A stretch of DNA of 64,000 nt from NCBI GenBank assembly GCA_022813625.1, contig JAKLMB010000018.1, forward strand, positions 682,001 through 746,000, in the 5' to 3' direction. This DNA comes from Aaosphaeria pasadenensis (Eukaryota; Ascomycota; Dothideomycetes; Pleosporales). Under the pieces are notes generated by a model that saw only the letters and a program-made list of their open reading frames with translations, had not been told where the DNA came from and did no database searches. The translations under genes were made by a program, and so were the position numbers. Shown here piece after piece: positions 1 through 11,746 of the stretch. The number at the start of each line of letters is the position of its first letter. Within the stretch, counting starts at the first letter, position 1.

Positions 1-2700
1 TGGAAGGGTCCCGTGGCATTTTCTTTCTCGCTTGCCTTTACGCCTTCTGGCTACTGAGATTTGAAACGTAGTTTTGACGACGACCGAAGAGAAGAATACG
101 AGCGGTTGCGTGCGAAGCGTGTTTTGCATATATAATAGGCTTTCTATAGCTCGAAATAGCACATTCGCACGTGGGGGACCTCGTGAAAGATAGCTTCAAC
201 GCGAAAGTGTTGTGCAAAGTTCGACTGTGTGTGCGACCAATGGCACCCATGTTCTGCACAATCTTCTTCCTACGAGGTACGAATAGTCACTGTAACATGT
301 GTTTCTCGGGTCCCTAAGAATGCGAAATGACGGGAACCAAACAGGCGGATTCGGATACCTATGGGTACGGGAGTACGCAGTAGTCCTGGAGCAAAGGTTA
401 GCGTACAGTGCCTTGTAGACTATCGTGTAGATCGATGCTTTATTCGGATTGGCGTACAGTGTAACTATTCCCTAACCCGCAATTTTAAATTGGAGCCACG
501 AGGTCGAGACGAGGGTGGGACGAGAACAAGTCGTCTCGCCTAATCGGTAGGACGAACGCGTTTCCGCCGAACTCATGACACCGTGAGTCCCTCAGTATTT
601 ACTCCTCTTCATACAACATCATTATCTTTATTTTCGCTCCAGAGACCGGCGTACTAGTCTCGTGTCTGAAGAGCCCACATTCTTCTTCCATGTTCCTTCC
701 GCACGCCGCTTGATTGCATTGGATCCACCAGGTATAGCTGAGTGATCACAAAGATAGAAAAGTGACATAGCATCGCCTCACTGGTTCGTGTCTCCATGTT
801 CTCGGAACGCTAGCCCGATCTCTTCAGCTACAGAGTATGTCGAGCTGGCCCCCTGCTAGTACTGTATGCCCACAATGGTAGAATTGCAAGGCCTTGAGAC
901 TGGCTACAGTATACTCTTGAATAGCCAGTTTAGGTATCGGCGGTCAGCTCGACATGTCTGCCCTCTATAAACAGTTTTCCGCTAAATTCCGTCCTAAAAT
1001 TGTTAAGGACAATACGGAGAGTGTGATATTCACTAGCGTTGGGATAAGCTTGTAGTGTACGGAGTACTCCGTAGTGTGGAGCGCATTCACGACTTTGCGC
1101 CCTTGATGCCTGGCCTGCAACTGGAGGCCAACAGTGTTCAGGCCCCACATGACTCAGACCAATGGTTGAATTCAATGTCAGCAAAGAAATGCGGCGTAAT
1201 GGTATGGTGAAAGTGCCCCTCCCTTGTAGATGGATGGTTCCTCGCTCGGTCCGGCTATCTTCTGCAACTGGCTAAGTTTCCAGCATCGACTATGGGGTGA
1301 GAAAATGGTTCTGGTGTGGCCTGGATATTGACGCGTAAACAACAAGGAACATGACTGAAGTGAAGACGCCTGATGATAAAATGACGAACCCGTGACAGCA
1401 AAAAAAGGACTAAGAATGCAGTTGAGAAGCACAAGGCCCACCAAGCTCCAATACTGGGGGCTCGGCAGCTTGCGTATGCGGAAGGGCATGGATAATGTTC
1501 AGAGTCCAATTCCAGCATTTGGGAACCACCCCACCATCACTGACCCCTACGGAGTACTAAGCCCCAAAGTGCAATCTCCACGCTTATCACATACTGAGAC
1601 TGGTGATGGTCTTTATTGAGAATGCCATGCGATGCTTTAGCTTGTCCAGGTCACCGGTGCCCTTTTCGCATGGGCTCTCCCACTTCCGTATCTACTACGG
1701 CACTTGTGGGGCCTCACATTCGGATGTTGGTGGCGCCGGTATGCAATAGTTGTAGTAGTATTGAACGAAAGCCCGGTTCAGAGCTCGTGTTCCCTGACTT
1801 TGCTGCGCTGTGATGAAGCCGAAAGGTGCGAGAAAGTTTGGTTGGTGATCCTGGTGGCTTCAAGGACAAAGTTATTCCAGGAAAATGCCATTTCAATAGT
1901 CTATGCATATACGGTTCGCTCCGTGTTTCCGCTCTCCACGTGGAATGCCTCGTGAGGTTGTAGGGACATAACTGCAAACCTGGATTTCCTATCTTCAACT
2001 GCCGTGCTTTCCTATAATGGTTTCCAGGTCTTTGGATTGCCCATGTTGAGTTGATATTGAACTAGTGACCGAGTCAATGCAAGAAGGACTCGCTGCGAAC
2101 ATGGTTTGCAAGTCTCTGATTGGTAAATGGTAGAGACATTTGTGATGTTGGGCAAACCTTGGATAGGGACCTTGCATTTGCTAAAGAAATCCGGACCAGA
2201 AAAGCTTCAATATCAATTTACCCATGGGGTCCTCTCTATAAGGTTCTGTAACCCCCAAAAGCAGGTAAAGGTGTCCTGGTAACTGCTTTGTAGGTCTACA
2301 GTGCATCGGATCTAAACATGCCGTTCCAAGTGTTACTGTGCGATTTCAAATCCATTTCTAAGCCCAGGGCATGGAGCAGTCTCCTCTTCATACTCGGCAA
2401 TGATGATGTTACATCGATGCGTAAAAAGAGTATGGGGATCCTAGACCAACGGCTAACAAGGCGACATATTTCTCGAGGTGAGAGATAATGCGGATCCGAC
2501 TCTTACGTTTGAGCATGAGAGTTGCCAGGCCCAAGCAAACAGAAGGATTGCACCCGTACATAGGAGAAGCAGAAGGTTGTGGACCGAAGTATGGTCCTTC
2601 TGATGCCTCCTTCATGCCTGCCTGCAGTGAACAGTGAGCCTGTGTATGTGAATCGATGGAGAGATTGCTCCGCGGCCTTGATTCCGCGCTTCCTCTTCGC
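1..2700. other. Intergenic, no supported gene
   Basis: Only short open frames with no recognisable family and no convincing splice structure are seen on either strand. The stretch contains the palindrome at 1058-1073 and a partial copy near 1548. The right end is the 3' flank of the RPP40 gene. Confidence 0.6.
1058..1073. repeat. 16-bp perfect palindrome TACGGAGTACTCCGTA
   Basis: The 16 bases read identically on both strands. Related partial copies are at about 1548-1558 (TACGGAGTACT), 39915-39923 (TACTCCGTA) and 62438-62446 (GTACTCCGT), all outside coding regions. This could be a dispersed short repeat or a protein-binding site. Confidence 0.6.
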
Positions 2701-3813
2701 CTATTGCTCGATTTCCCAGCACAATGTTTCTCGGCCTGCCCACTGCATAACGGTGTAGCTCCGTTGGCCACCGAATCCATTCGCGGACAGTGAGAACCAA
2801 CGATCCTCCTCCTCGCTCGCAGTTCCACCAGCTCCGTCATGGTACTGTCGGGGAACTTTAAGCCCCCCACTTCTGATCAGTAGAAACAATTCTCTCACGA
2901 ATTGAGGTGGTATGAAGCCTCGCAACCTCACATGAACAAGATCTTTCTTGACAAGTGGTCGATGAAGGGTGGGACTTTCGTAACGAGAAATGAAAGCATC
3001 AGTATGGTCGGTTGCTAAAATTCGAGGGGACTCAAGTGCGATTAGACCGAGCAATTCCAGTAAGTCGAGGGCGTCGTCCTGTTCTCGGGCACACAAATCT
3101 TCCAAATCACCGACCCTCAAATCAGGAATCAATGAGTTCTCCAACACAGCTTTCTCCATCTTCGCCTCTTTGATGAATGGTGCAAATGCCTTGATCGGTT
3201 CTAGTTCGGCCTTCAAGCTCTCCCTACTCGTCGGACTGAAGTTGTAGAACAGCCATGTCAAGCTCTGATCCAGTACATTCTTACACGCCCACTCCAATCT
3301 CCCAAATCCCTTCTTTCCGTGCACCATACTCGGCTGTCGCAGATCGTATTCGACGACCCATCGTGCTTTCTGATGTTTCCTCCCTCCATCCTCAATGGAA
3401 ACTCCCTGGAGTCCGCAGCGCTCATACGTCGGCCGGTCGAGCTCAAGACGTAAAACTCCTTCGTATAGGAAAATGATGTTGTCCACATGTGGCCGCCCTT
3501 CAGACAACATCATGATGTTCCCCTGCTTGATGTACTCTGTGAAGAAGTCGCCCTGTAGGATCTCGCCCAGTTTCATGTGCACGCGCGCATATTGGACCTT
3601 GGTCGCCATGTCATTCTCGAGTTTGTCTTGAATGAGGGAGTATATTTCAGAGGGGAGGACGAGGTCGAGAGTGTGCGAAAAAGGGATGCTGTTGAATGTG
3701 GAGAAGGGCTTCTTTTTCGTCGAGACGTTGTGAGGGTCGATGTAGGTGGGGAGGAGGGAGTGCGAGAAGTGACATTTCGAGTGCGGGCCGGTGTCTTTCT
3801 GTATCTCAACCAT
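2701..3813 (-). CDS. Ribonuclease P/MRP subunit Rpp40-like
   Basis: A single uninterrupted frame of 370 residues. It matches the general plan of the fungal Rpp40 family, a protein subunit of the RNase P/MRP ribonucleoproteins that mature tRNA 5' ends and pre-rRNA in the nucleus and nucleolus. The recognition rests on overall pattern: an N-terminal stretch with conserved Phe/Leu-rich strands, a central WLFYNFSPTSRESLKAEL-like segment and a C-terminal strand ending in a tryptophan-containing segment. The open frame extends 52 residues upstream, but the ATG at 3811-3813 gives the usual start, and the extension is low-complexity and Pro/His-rich. No intron is needed. It is the first clear gene of the window and points away from SIR2. 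No catalytic residues are expected, since the RNA is the enzyme. Confidence 0.75.
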   Translation of the reverse strand: MVEIQKDTGPHSKCHFSHSLLPTYIDPHNVSTKKKPFSTFNSIPFSHTLDLVLPSEIYSLIQDKLENDMATKVQYARVHMKLGEILQGDFFTEYIKQGNIMMLSEGRPHVDNIIFLYEGVLRLELDRPTYERCGLQGVSIEDGGRKHQKARWVVEYDLRQPSMVHGKKGFGRLEWACKNVLDQSLTWLFYNFSPTSRESLKAELEPIKAFAPFIKEAKMEKAVLENSLIPDLRVGDLEDLCAREQDDALDLLELLGLIALESPRILATDHTDAFISRYESPTLHRPLVKKDLVHVRLRGFIPPQFVRELFLLIRSGGLKVPRQYHDGAGGTASEEEDRWFSLSANGFGGQRSYTVMQWAGRETLCWEIEQ

Positions 3814-4506
3814 TGTGTATCGCGTTTGTCTAGCGGTGCTTGGGTGGTTGGAGATATATGGTTGGCGAGGAAGAGGTTGATGATGGCAGAAAGCTAGACG
3901 CGTGGAGAGGTGGTGGGGCGCGAATCTTTTTTGGCGCAGCCATACAAAGCTTAGTTGCAACGGGTGCACATGTGATCCGGGTTACCACTTTGGAAGTTAG
4001 GTACGATAGGCGCATAGTTCCATATAGCCAGAATGGCCATTCTAGAGTACCTTGGTATATTGAAGCCATGAACAATCCAAAGGTCCTGCAAATGCGATGT
4101 ATGTATTACAATTGTTGGAATGGCACTGACCAGGAGACAGTCTGGTGGGACTGCCTTCTGGACGGATTGAATCAATGGTACCCATCTGAACGAAATTCAA
4201 TTGGAGGTCTACAGAATGTGTTTCAAATGCCAAAAACCCCAAACATACAATGGATTCCATACATGAAGGAGGAAAACCGGAAAGTGTGATATCGTTCATG
4301 AATCGTATCCGCCCTGACGCCTGAAAGTTTGAAGCCCGCTATCAACAGTCCCATAATTCAAGTACACCAGTTCATACCATACTCGCCATGATCGTGAAAC
4401 CGCTCTTGCTGGTATGCCCGCCAATATACACACTAACTCCGGAGAGCAAAGCGTAAAATGCCCATGAATAAAAGTTACAAGAAAATGCCAGGATGATTAC
4501 GGAAAC
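3814..4506. other. Intergenic between RPP40 and SIR2
   Basis: Promoter side of RPP40 and 3' flank of the SIR2 gene. An open frame on the + strand (to about 4289) overlaps the RPP40 start antisense and has no recognisable features. Nothing else is supported. Confidence 0.5.
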
Positions 4507-6121
4507 TCAGGCAGTGTGGCCGGGAGCTTCTGGCTTGGGGTCCAGGCGGCCCACCACCTTTACGCCGTACCTATGTTCGTACTCGTCGATGGGGAAAACG
4601 TCTATTTTCTGGTTCTCGGGTATCATGCTGTGTTTGAGATCCCAGCCGGCCCGGCGGGCGAGCTCTGCCACGATGGTATCGCTATCGCCGAGGAGGTTGA
4701 TGTCGAAGTTGATGTGGTGGATTGGCTACTTCTATTAGCAAGGATCATCGCAGAGAAGTGGCATATACTTACGTCGCGCGAGATGTAAATCTGTGGAACA
4801 TCGCCCGGGACAAAGTTGGGGATTTCCGAGACGGGTGCAACCTTCATGCTGGTACCAATCACAATGACGAGATCGACCTTCTCTTTATCGGTCTCCCGTA
4901 GCCTGTCGAAGAAATCCTGGGGAAGTGCTTCTCCGAAGAACGTGATGTCTGGCTTCATGATGCCTGGCTGCGGGATGTCGTACTGTCCGTCGTCATCGGA
5001 ATCGGACTCGTCAGACTTTCTCCGCTTCCTGCTGCCATTTCCATTCGAGCTCCGTTTCCGCTTCATTCCTGGCCGGTCGCCTTGTAGTGCAATCTCCTTG
5101 AGGCAATTCTTGCACTCGGCAGGCGTGTGGTTCCTAATGTCCCCAAAGATATCTTCGCCAGGGATGCGATATTTGCACTTCCGACAAGTGGCTGTTGCCC
5201 AAGAACCATGGCACTGAATCAATTTATCCCTTCTAATGCCAGCATGCGACTCCACATTGTCGATGTTCTGGGTGTAGTTGGTGAGTAGCTTATCCTTGTC
5301 TTGCAGCAAACGAATGAATTCATGTGTTGGCGTCCACTTCTTCAGATCAGGCAAGATGTCACCCGCGAGTGTGTAGAAGACCTTGGGATCCTCGTCAAAA
5401 TTGTGTATGTCGAATACCTGCTCCGGATCCTCGAAGCCCATTTCTAGCAACTTCGAGTAGAAACCGGTGTTCTTGGACCGAAAGTCGGGGATGCCAAGAC
5501 TCGTCGAAATGCCTGCACCAGTGATAACCATTATATTCTTGCGCTCCCGCAACAACTGCGCGGCGTCGTCGATGGTCTTATACTGTTCTAGCCTGCGTCG
5601 CTTGTTCAGTTCTCGACTTATGGCTAGGCCAAGCAATTGGTAGAAGGCCTCGTCGACGAAATCTGTCATGAACTTTGGGATTTTCACCCCAAAGGCGCTG
5701 CACAGCTTGCGCGCGGAGTATTTGCCGGTCGTGATATTCTCCAGGACGAACTGGTTTGCGCCCACCTCGTGGAGGCGATTCCTGAGACTGCGCGATTCTT
5801 CCGGAGGGCAAGTGTCGGCGGCTATTGACGTGTCAGTGGACGAGACTGGTTAAATGCAATAAAGGGGAACGTGAACAATGAGAGTACAGCCGACGTACAA
5901 TCTGTGGAGAATTCCATGTTAGGGCCCTCTTCGAGGATCTCCTCATACAAGGAAGCATCGTCCAAACCATCGTCCGAGGAATCGTCCGCTTTCGCAGTGG
6001 TTGCGACAGTTGCGCCTGCGGGTTCATAGACTCGTTCGGTGGGCGGGTCAGAGGAAGTGAGATCGACTACCTGCGCCGATTCCTGGACCATGACAGGGCC
6101 CGAGAGACCGTTGGCGGCCAT
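4507..6121 (-). CDS. SIR2-family NAD-dependent protein deacetylase (class I sirtuin)
   Basis: Three exons: 6121-5899, 5821-4773 and 4725-4507, giving 496 residues. Introns of 77 and 47 bp have GTACGT and GTAAGT donors and TAG acceptors. The sirtuin core is complete: GAGIS (about 176-180) followed by GIPDFRS for NAD binding, TQNID (about 258-262), catalytic His in CHGSW (about 279), two CxxC zinc pairs (about 287/290 and 311/314), FFGE and GTSMKVAPV. The last exon supplies a conserved segment (HINFDINLLGD). The N-terminal 75 residues are acidic. A basic then acidic insert (about 320-355, including KRKR and RKRRK) follows the second zinc pair and looks like a nuclear localisation signal. This is the Sir2/Hst1-type class, expected to deacetylate histones in the nucleus. 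An upstream in-frame methionine exists but adds only low-complexity sequence. Confidence 0.9.
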
Positions 6122-7864
6122 TGTGATGATGGCTTTCCGCCGGCGCAGGTGGGCGAGAGGGAGAAGGTTGTCGGGGTCGACACCTTGTGTATGAGAGAGG
6201 AGAGTGAAGGAAGAGGGAGGGGGGAGAAACAAGAGATAACAAATGGAGGATTGAGGTGTAAAGTAATACTCGCACTCGCACTCGTAGTTTAGTTTAGTTG
6301 AGTTGAGTTTAGTTCGAGGGATGATGGTAGCGATCCCCCATGTGCCAAATGATAGGCTAGTCCGGAAGGGGAATTAGCGGCTGAACTCTAATTCATATCT
6401 CCAGTTCATCGTGTTCGCGTGTCTGCCCATCCAATTGATTACTCACATCACAGTACAACTAAATTATCATCTTCTTCTACTCTGTACATCCTCATCTACA
6501 GAGGATTGGCACTTTGGACTGGCCTCCTGCTATCTTCATGTATATCTTATATACTTGGATCAAGAGTGTACTGTAGCCAGTAAACATTCTTAACTCCTCG
6601 CGATCAAATCTCGCCAATAATGCACTGTTGTTGGCATGAAATACTAGCAAGGGACCAGCCCGACGTCCCTCCATCCCATCCATCATCCTCATCTATTCCA
6701 ATGTGGTCTTATGCCTAATCACATACCGTCCAATCCAACCCTGGGCCCATTCAACCTCAGAATCACCCGGATGACCGTTCACTCCAAGCCCTTCCTTGTC
6801 CATGCTGTACATGTATGTACATATAGTACTACCTACTACAACACTCATTCGATCAAATGAAAACAATGCAAAGCCGAACGGACAAGGAAAAAGAGTTGGG
6901 ACAAAGGTGACAGCTCATTTCTCTATCCTAGTTGCATTCATGTCTGCCCACAATCTCAGGCAGACCCTGGACCTTCTTTTGTCGGTTTCAACTGCAGGCA
7001 GCCAGCAACTTAACCCCATAACCGGGCAAGTGGGCAAGCATTCAAGCGAGCGTGTGGCACTGCGGATCCAACGATTTGCCGTCCTGAACAACGATTTAGC
7101 TTCGATTCGTTTTCGGCACACCAAGTGAGTCCTTTTAAACGCGGCTACACGTCACTTCTTCTCTCCATGTCCTCTTCGTATGCCTGTCGGCGTGAAAACC
7201 AACCAGTAACGGGTGGAGTCTGGCCGATTCGCATGCAAGATGCGATCGTCTTTCCAACGCATATTGCGAGCGCATGCATGCAGCATGGAAGCCCCGACAG
7301 CCTTTCTGTCCAAGAATAAGCAACCATACTCTCGCATTGCCTTCTCTCCCACTGGCAGGAAATTGCTGGGATGATACAGCAATGTTGAGAGGGGCATATC
7401 TTCCTCCTCATCCCGACCTAATGTTGTACTGCTTGGTTTCACCGCTCTCATATTCTATACTGGCCTTTAAGACTGACCTCCCATCCTTTCTCTTCGTGAG
7501 TACTGCAGTCGCTGCGTTTATTGCATTCCGTGTCCAGCTCGCTGTTTGACAGGTCCTGCCGTTCTTTTCGGTCTTGTTACTGTATCTCTTTCGTCCTCTG
7601 CCGCCCCTGGATGCAGCCGATATCTCCAGCATTATTTTCCATCATCCCACTTCTCGCATTATTTGACTACTTTGGACAGCGGCCGGCCTCACCATTGCCG
7701 TTGCACCACCACACCACCACGGCTTCGCCTCGAATGTGCCAAAAGTATCGGGCAGGCTTTGACTGGATCTTCTGATATATAAAACCGTTTCGACTTGAAG
7801 CAATTGTGACCTGGAATCCACTCCGCAATTTGTTGGGTTCGACCCCTCGGCACGACCAAAGTAG
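6122..7864. other. Divergent intergenic region SIR2 / F-box gene
   Basis: A 1.7-kb stretch without a supported gene. A short (TTTAG/TTGAG)n-like tract lies near 6287-6315. The right part should hold the F-box promoter and 5' leader, including the TATA-like element at 7776-7784. Several short frames show no family signal. Confidence 0.5.
7776..7784 (+). promoter_or_regulatory. TATA-like element upstream of the F-box gene
   Basis: TATATAAAA lies 81 bp before the ATG at 7865, a plausible core promoter distance in fungi. Inferred from position and sequence only. Confidence 0.4.
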
Positions 7865-9100
7865 ATGGCATCAGAGACCCAGTCCTCAAACCAGCCCTCG
7901 TCTTCTGCGAAAACGTCTGGAACTGGCCGTCGTCCGCAAAGTCCACCCTTCGACCCTCGATTGCCAACAAATGGCTCCGCGGTGAAGGTAAAGTGGAGCC
8001 GTCACGATGGGAGATGCATCTTGCCGCAAGCCACAAGCGTTTCGATACCAATCATTGCGACGACATTCCCGTTGAAGCGGACACTCGACCAGCTTCCCGT
8101 CGAAATCATCAACAATATCCTTTCTTACCTCGTACATCCCCGCTCCCGCCTCGCTGGTCGCACCGAGGCACTCAGCGCCTATGACTCCCCAACTGATCTT
8201 AAGCGGGCTGCAAGAGAAGCGTACAATTCCGATCGAGCCCGCGCTCCCGATGTTGACCGCTGGGCTGTCGACTTGTTCTCGTGGGGTTCGGTTCATCATC
8301 CATTCAATGATTTGGCACTGGCCTCCCGCCGCTTTCATCAACTGGTGGAGAACTTCTGCGTGCATCTGGTCCGGGCTAATAACCGCTTCAACCTTCCCTT
8401 TGACCTGATGGATGCACACCCGCAGAAGAAGTCGTACCCTGACCTGAGCAACATTGTATACAGAAGACTATGGCTCCAGTATGCCCCTCGCCGCTGCATA
8501 TACTGTAATAGACTTCTCTCCCTCTATCCCCATGATCCACTTTTTGGTCTAATGATTGCATGTCTGGATTGCTTCTACGACCAAGTATACGTAAGGACCC
8601 TTTTCACTTATGCTCTCCCATTTTCCGATCCTAAGCTCACATGTGGTCGTCTATAGACACTCGGCGAAGTCGAAGCCCAATTCCACTTGTCATGGATGGA
8701 TCTCATGAAAGCAGGCGTTCGTGCCACCCCACGCTTCTTCACCTGGCTGCTTCGCTGCGACGTTGAAGCACTTGCATTACGTCTTTACGGTACCCGCGCA
8801 TTCCACAACACCAGCGGGTCGATGAACGAAGTATGCTCTATATGCACGAAGGCCGGCACTCTGCAACGGATCATGAGAATGCGGAATGGAAATGACAGCG
8901 AGGATGACTATGAGCAGGACGACGTCGACGATTTTGACTCCTGGATCTTAAGAGACGACTACGACCAACACGGAGGTAGCAGACGAGGGAAGAAAAAGCG
9001 CTGGGTCAAATACTTGCAGTACTACAGCGATGCTTACAACTATCGTCCCGAAGATAATGTTCCATGGGTATATGAGCTCACGGCCGATTGGGTGCAGTAA
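7865..9100 (+). CDS. F-box domain protein with CxxC motifs
   Basis: Two exons, 7865-8590 and 8657-9100, joined in phase 0 across a 66-bp intron (GTAAGG donor, TATAG acceptor), giving 389 residues. After a disordered Ser/Pro N-terminus there is an F-box-like helix region (about 75-100, LDQLPVEIINNILSYL), which would bind Skp1 in an SCF ubiquitin ligase. The middle has CIYC and CLDC pairs and a later CSIC, suggesting a small metal-binding module that could contact substrate. Near the C-terminus is an acidic stretch (EDDYEQDDVDDFD) and a basic run. The substrate cannot be told. Transcribed divergently from SIR2 and convergently with RPA43. Confidence 0.8.
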
Positions 9101-10007
9101 GACGGATCGATGAACTATTCAATTACCCTTCACATGTCGACTCGCTGAACAACCACCGACAAATCTTTCTCTTTCACCTCGGCCAACTTCTCTTTTTGAC
9201 GTTCTGCCGGACCCCAACCCCTACTAAATCCGCCTCCTCCCGCACAATCTCCGCCCTTCCTTCCTTCCCCCCAAATAACATCTCTTTCCCTATGTCAATT
9301 CCCATCACATCTTGCATATCGGGAGGTAGCCTTTGCAGCATTTTTTTAACGGCAGTTTCTCAGGCTATGTAAATGTTAGCATCTTGCCTTTGAGAGCTCA
9401 AGAATACACTCTGTCGGTTTTGTTTTTGTTTTCATTATGAAGGATACCCCCCTCTAGTATGGAAGACCACTCCCACCGTCTAACTAACGACAAAAGCATG
9501 CGATCAGTCTCTTTTTGATAGATAAGACATAGCATACGACATATTTAAGATTTCACTAGCATATAAACATAGAGAATGACGTTGGGCATACTCGTTGCGA
9601 ATTATTGGTTCAACAATCTGACGCAATTTCTTTTTTAATGCTTTAATCCAGATTACATCTTTAATATTACAATTGCTCACACAAACGGCACAATATTGGT
9701 TAAAATCAATCATCTCAATTGGTATAAGAAGTTTCCCAGATTTGATCTAAAGATGTTGGGAGAGAACATGTTGTATACATAATGCATGCAATACCCTGAC
9801 TGTTTCAAATGCGCCGTATGGAAGAATGGAAGGACTTTTGCTCTCGATGTCGGGATGGCTTGAGAGGCTGCGGTGAGGTTTGAAGAAGAGCCGCTGGAGA
9901 TTGGATCTAGTGTCTCCGTCGCTGGAACGGCAACTATGCGGAGACGACATGGCGCGACTCACTCTGCGCCGTACGAAGGTTTATCCAAATGCAGTGCGTG
10001 GAATCGT
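9101..10007. other. Convergent intergenic region, partly AT-rich
   Basis: The 3' flanks of the F-box and RPA43 genes. About 9500-9730 is AT-rich with many stops in all frames. No gene is supported. Confidence 0.5.
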
Positions 10008-10937
10008 TCAATCCACCTCCATCGCATCACCCTGCGTCTCCGTCGTCGTCGTCTTCTTCAAAGCACTCTTCTTCCTGTGCCTCTCCCTCTTCTCCTTGAC
10101 AGGCTTAACCGCTCCGCCTGACCCTTCGCCCTCAACCACCTCCACGCTGCCCACCGCGCCCGCCGTCGCCGTCACCGCCGTCGCAGCAGGATTCTTCTCC
10201 TGCTCGACCGTCAACAAGCTCCCCTCGATCCTCAACGTACCAATGCCCGCGCCAGCCTTCCTCCCCTCACCTCCAACATCCATCTTCCCATCCCAATCCC
10301 TAATCCTCACCCTCAACACTGTACCATTCGGGCCCTCCCCCACCGGCATGCCCCCCTCGCTATCAACCCAGTACCCCTCTCCCGCCGCCTGCCCCCCCGT
10401 TGACAAGCTCCGGCTCCCACCCGTCATGCTATACGAGTTCGTCTGCGCGGACTGATACGACCACCCGCGCGGCATGTGCTCGCGCAGCACGGAGACCGGG
10501 AACGCGTTGAGGTACGAGAGTGTGATGTGCGTGGACGCCTGGTGCGTGATGCGGCCCTCGATCCAGGCATTCTTGGCCGGGCGCCAGATGAGAAGGTCGG
10601 CGGTCGCCCAGGTGAAAGGGCTGCTGTATTCGTCTACCATGCGCATCAGTAGGGGCGCTGTTGAGGTGGTTGTGGAGGCGGCAGCGTGCTTGGAGGAGGA
10701 TTTCGAGGATCGTGGCTTTGGTGGTTCTTCGCTGAGTTGCACGTTCGAGTATGAGAGGACGATGCCTCGCGCTGGCGGGTAGTAGGAGAGGAGGAGAGGG
10801 GAGAATATCGAGGCGCAGAGGGCCGGGAGTGGTGAGCTGAGGGCTAGAGGTGGGAGCGCGACGTATTGTGTGATGCGCTCGATGTGGAAGAGGGATTGGT
10901 CATTGTCGGTCGTGGAGGGGGTTTGTGTGGGCGCCAT
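10008..10937 (-). CDS. rpa43: RNA polymerase I subunit RPA43-like
   Basis: An intronless frame of 309 residues from the ATG at 10935-10937. It has the plan of the Pol I stalk subunit A43 (Rpb7/Rpa43 family): an N-terminal half with short hydrophobic strands (SIFSPLLLSYYPPARGIVLSYSN region), then a central OB-like segment (FTWATADLLIWRP and WIEGRITHQ, about 107-130). A low-complexity C-terminus ends in a basic lysine/arginine run (KEKRERHRKKSALKK). In other organisms A43 with A14 forms the stalk that recruits Rrn3 for rDNA transcription in the nucleolus. The family's acidic/basic tail is present. No catalytic residues are expected. It lies tandem to PRP43 with 0.8 kb between. Confidence 0.7.
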   Translation of the reverse strand: MAPTQTPSTTDNDQSLFHIERITQYVALPPLALSSPLPALCASIFSPLLLSYYPPARGIVLSYSNVQLSEEPPKPRSSKSSSKHAAASTTTSTAPLLMRMVDEYSSPFTWATADLLIWRPAKNAWIEGRITHQASTHITLSYLNAFPVSVLREHMPRGWSYQSAQTNSYSMTGGSRSLSTGGQAAGEGYWVDSEGGMPVGEGPNGTVLRVRIRDWDGKMDVGGEGRKAGAGIGTLRIEGSLLTVEQEKNPAATAVTATAGAVGSVEVVEGEGSGGAVKPVKEKRERHRKKSALKKTTTTETQGDAMEVD

Positions 10938-11746
10938 CGTTGGTAGAGTCCAAGCGAAGGTTGAACTCGGGTGCGCAATGTGTAGTGACGTGGATTGAGG
11001 GTCTTGGTCGTGATGTAGACGTCCACGGCTGGTAAACCTTTTGGCTGTCGAGAAAAAAGTTGTCGGCGATCGGAAGTCCGCAAATCATGTCTAGATCACG
11101 CTAAGCCATATCGGGTGCAGCTTTTTCAAAGACCTAGGACTCTTTCCGGCTTCCCCCTCCGACTGAGAGACTGGGTATAACCCATACCACATTGCGCTTC
11201 ATGTTTCGTCGATATTCGAACTATTAACTATAAGGTGTATTGCTACCGGTAAACAGTCTAGAGGTCTCGAAAGTATACTTGCGAATGTGCAGCTGTGAGT
11301 ACAAAATACAAGCATGGGCGAAAACCAAAGAGCTGCTCTGTAAGGAACGATTCAAAGAAGCCGAACCCCTCGCCGTTTTGCTCGATTTCTGCCAATTGAA
11401 CTGAGAAGGTGAATAGCTAGATAGGGCTCAGTAGACTTCAGTGCTGCTGAATCGTTTGATAGTCATACTTGCGGAGGATCTGAATCAGAATGTATTTCAC
11501 GCGGCTTGTGTAAGGGCTGTGAACCCATTGCCGCCATATTCTGGCAACCACAGATTCAAGTTTTTATCTACTCAGAATGCCGACATACTCCTAATATTCC
11601 AAACCCCGGTTCCTTTTGGAACTCATAACTCCTCCTGCGAAGTAGCTAACGCCTATTGCTCGCCAATGTGTTGCGGGTTATTTGATGCATAAATTGAACG
11701 ATTGTTCATATTACAGAAAAGCTGTGAGAGGTACCATCTATCCACA
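10938..11746. other. Intergenic RPA43 / PRP43
   Basis: Promoter side of RPA43 and 3' flank of PRP43. The short frames present have no family resemblance. Confidence 0.5.

Noticed and set aside
2409..2870. 153-codon frame on the minus strand overlapping the RPP40 3' end
   Set aside because: It lies in another frame across the real RPP40 C-terminus and has no family features.
3840..4289. 149-codon frame on the plus strand
   Set aside because: Its first part is antisense to the RPP40 start, its composition is not protein-like and no similarity is apparent.
7801..7860. GGGTTCGACCC, looking like a tRNA B box
   Set aside because: The surrounding sequence does not fold into acceptor, D and anticodon arms on either strand, and it lies in the F-box gene leader.
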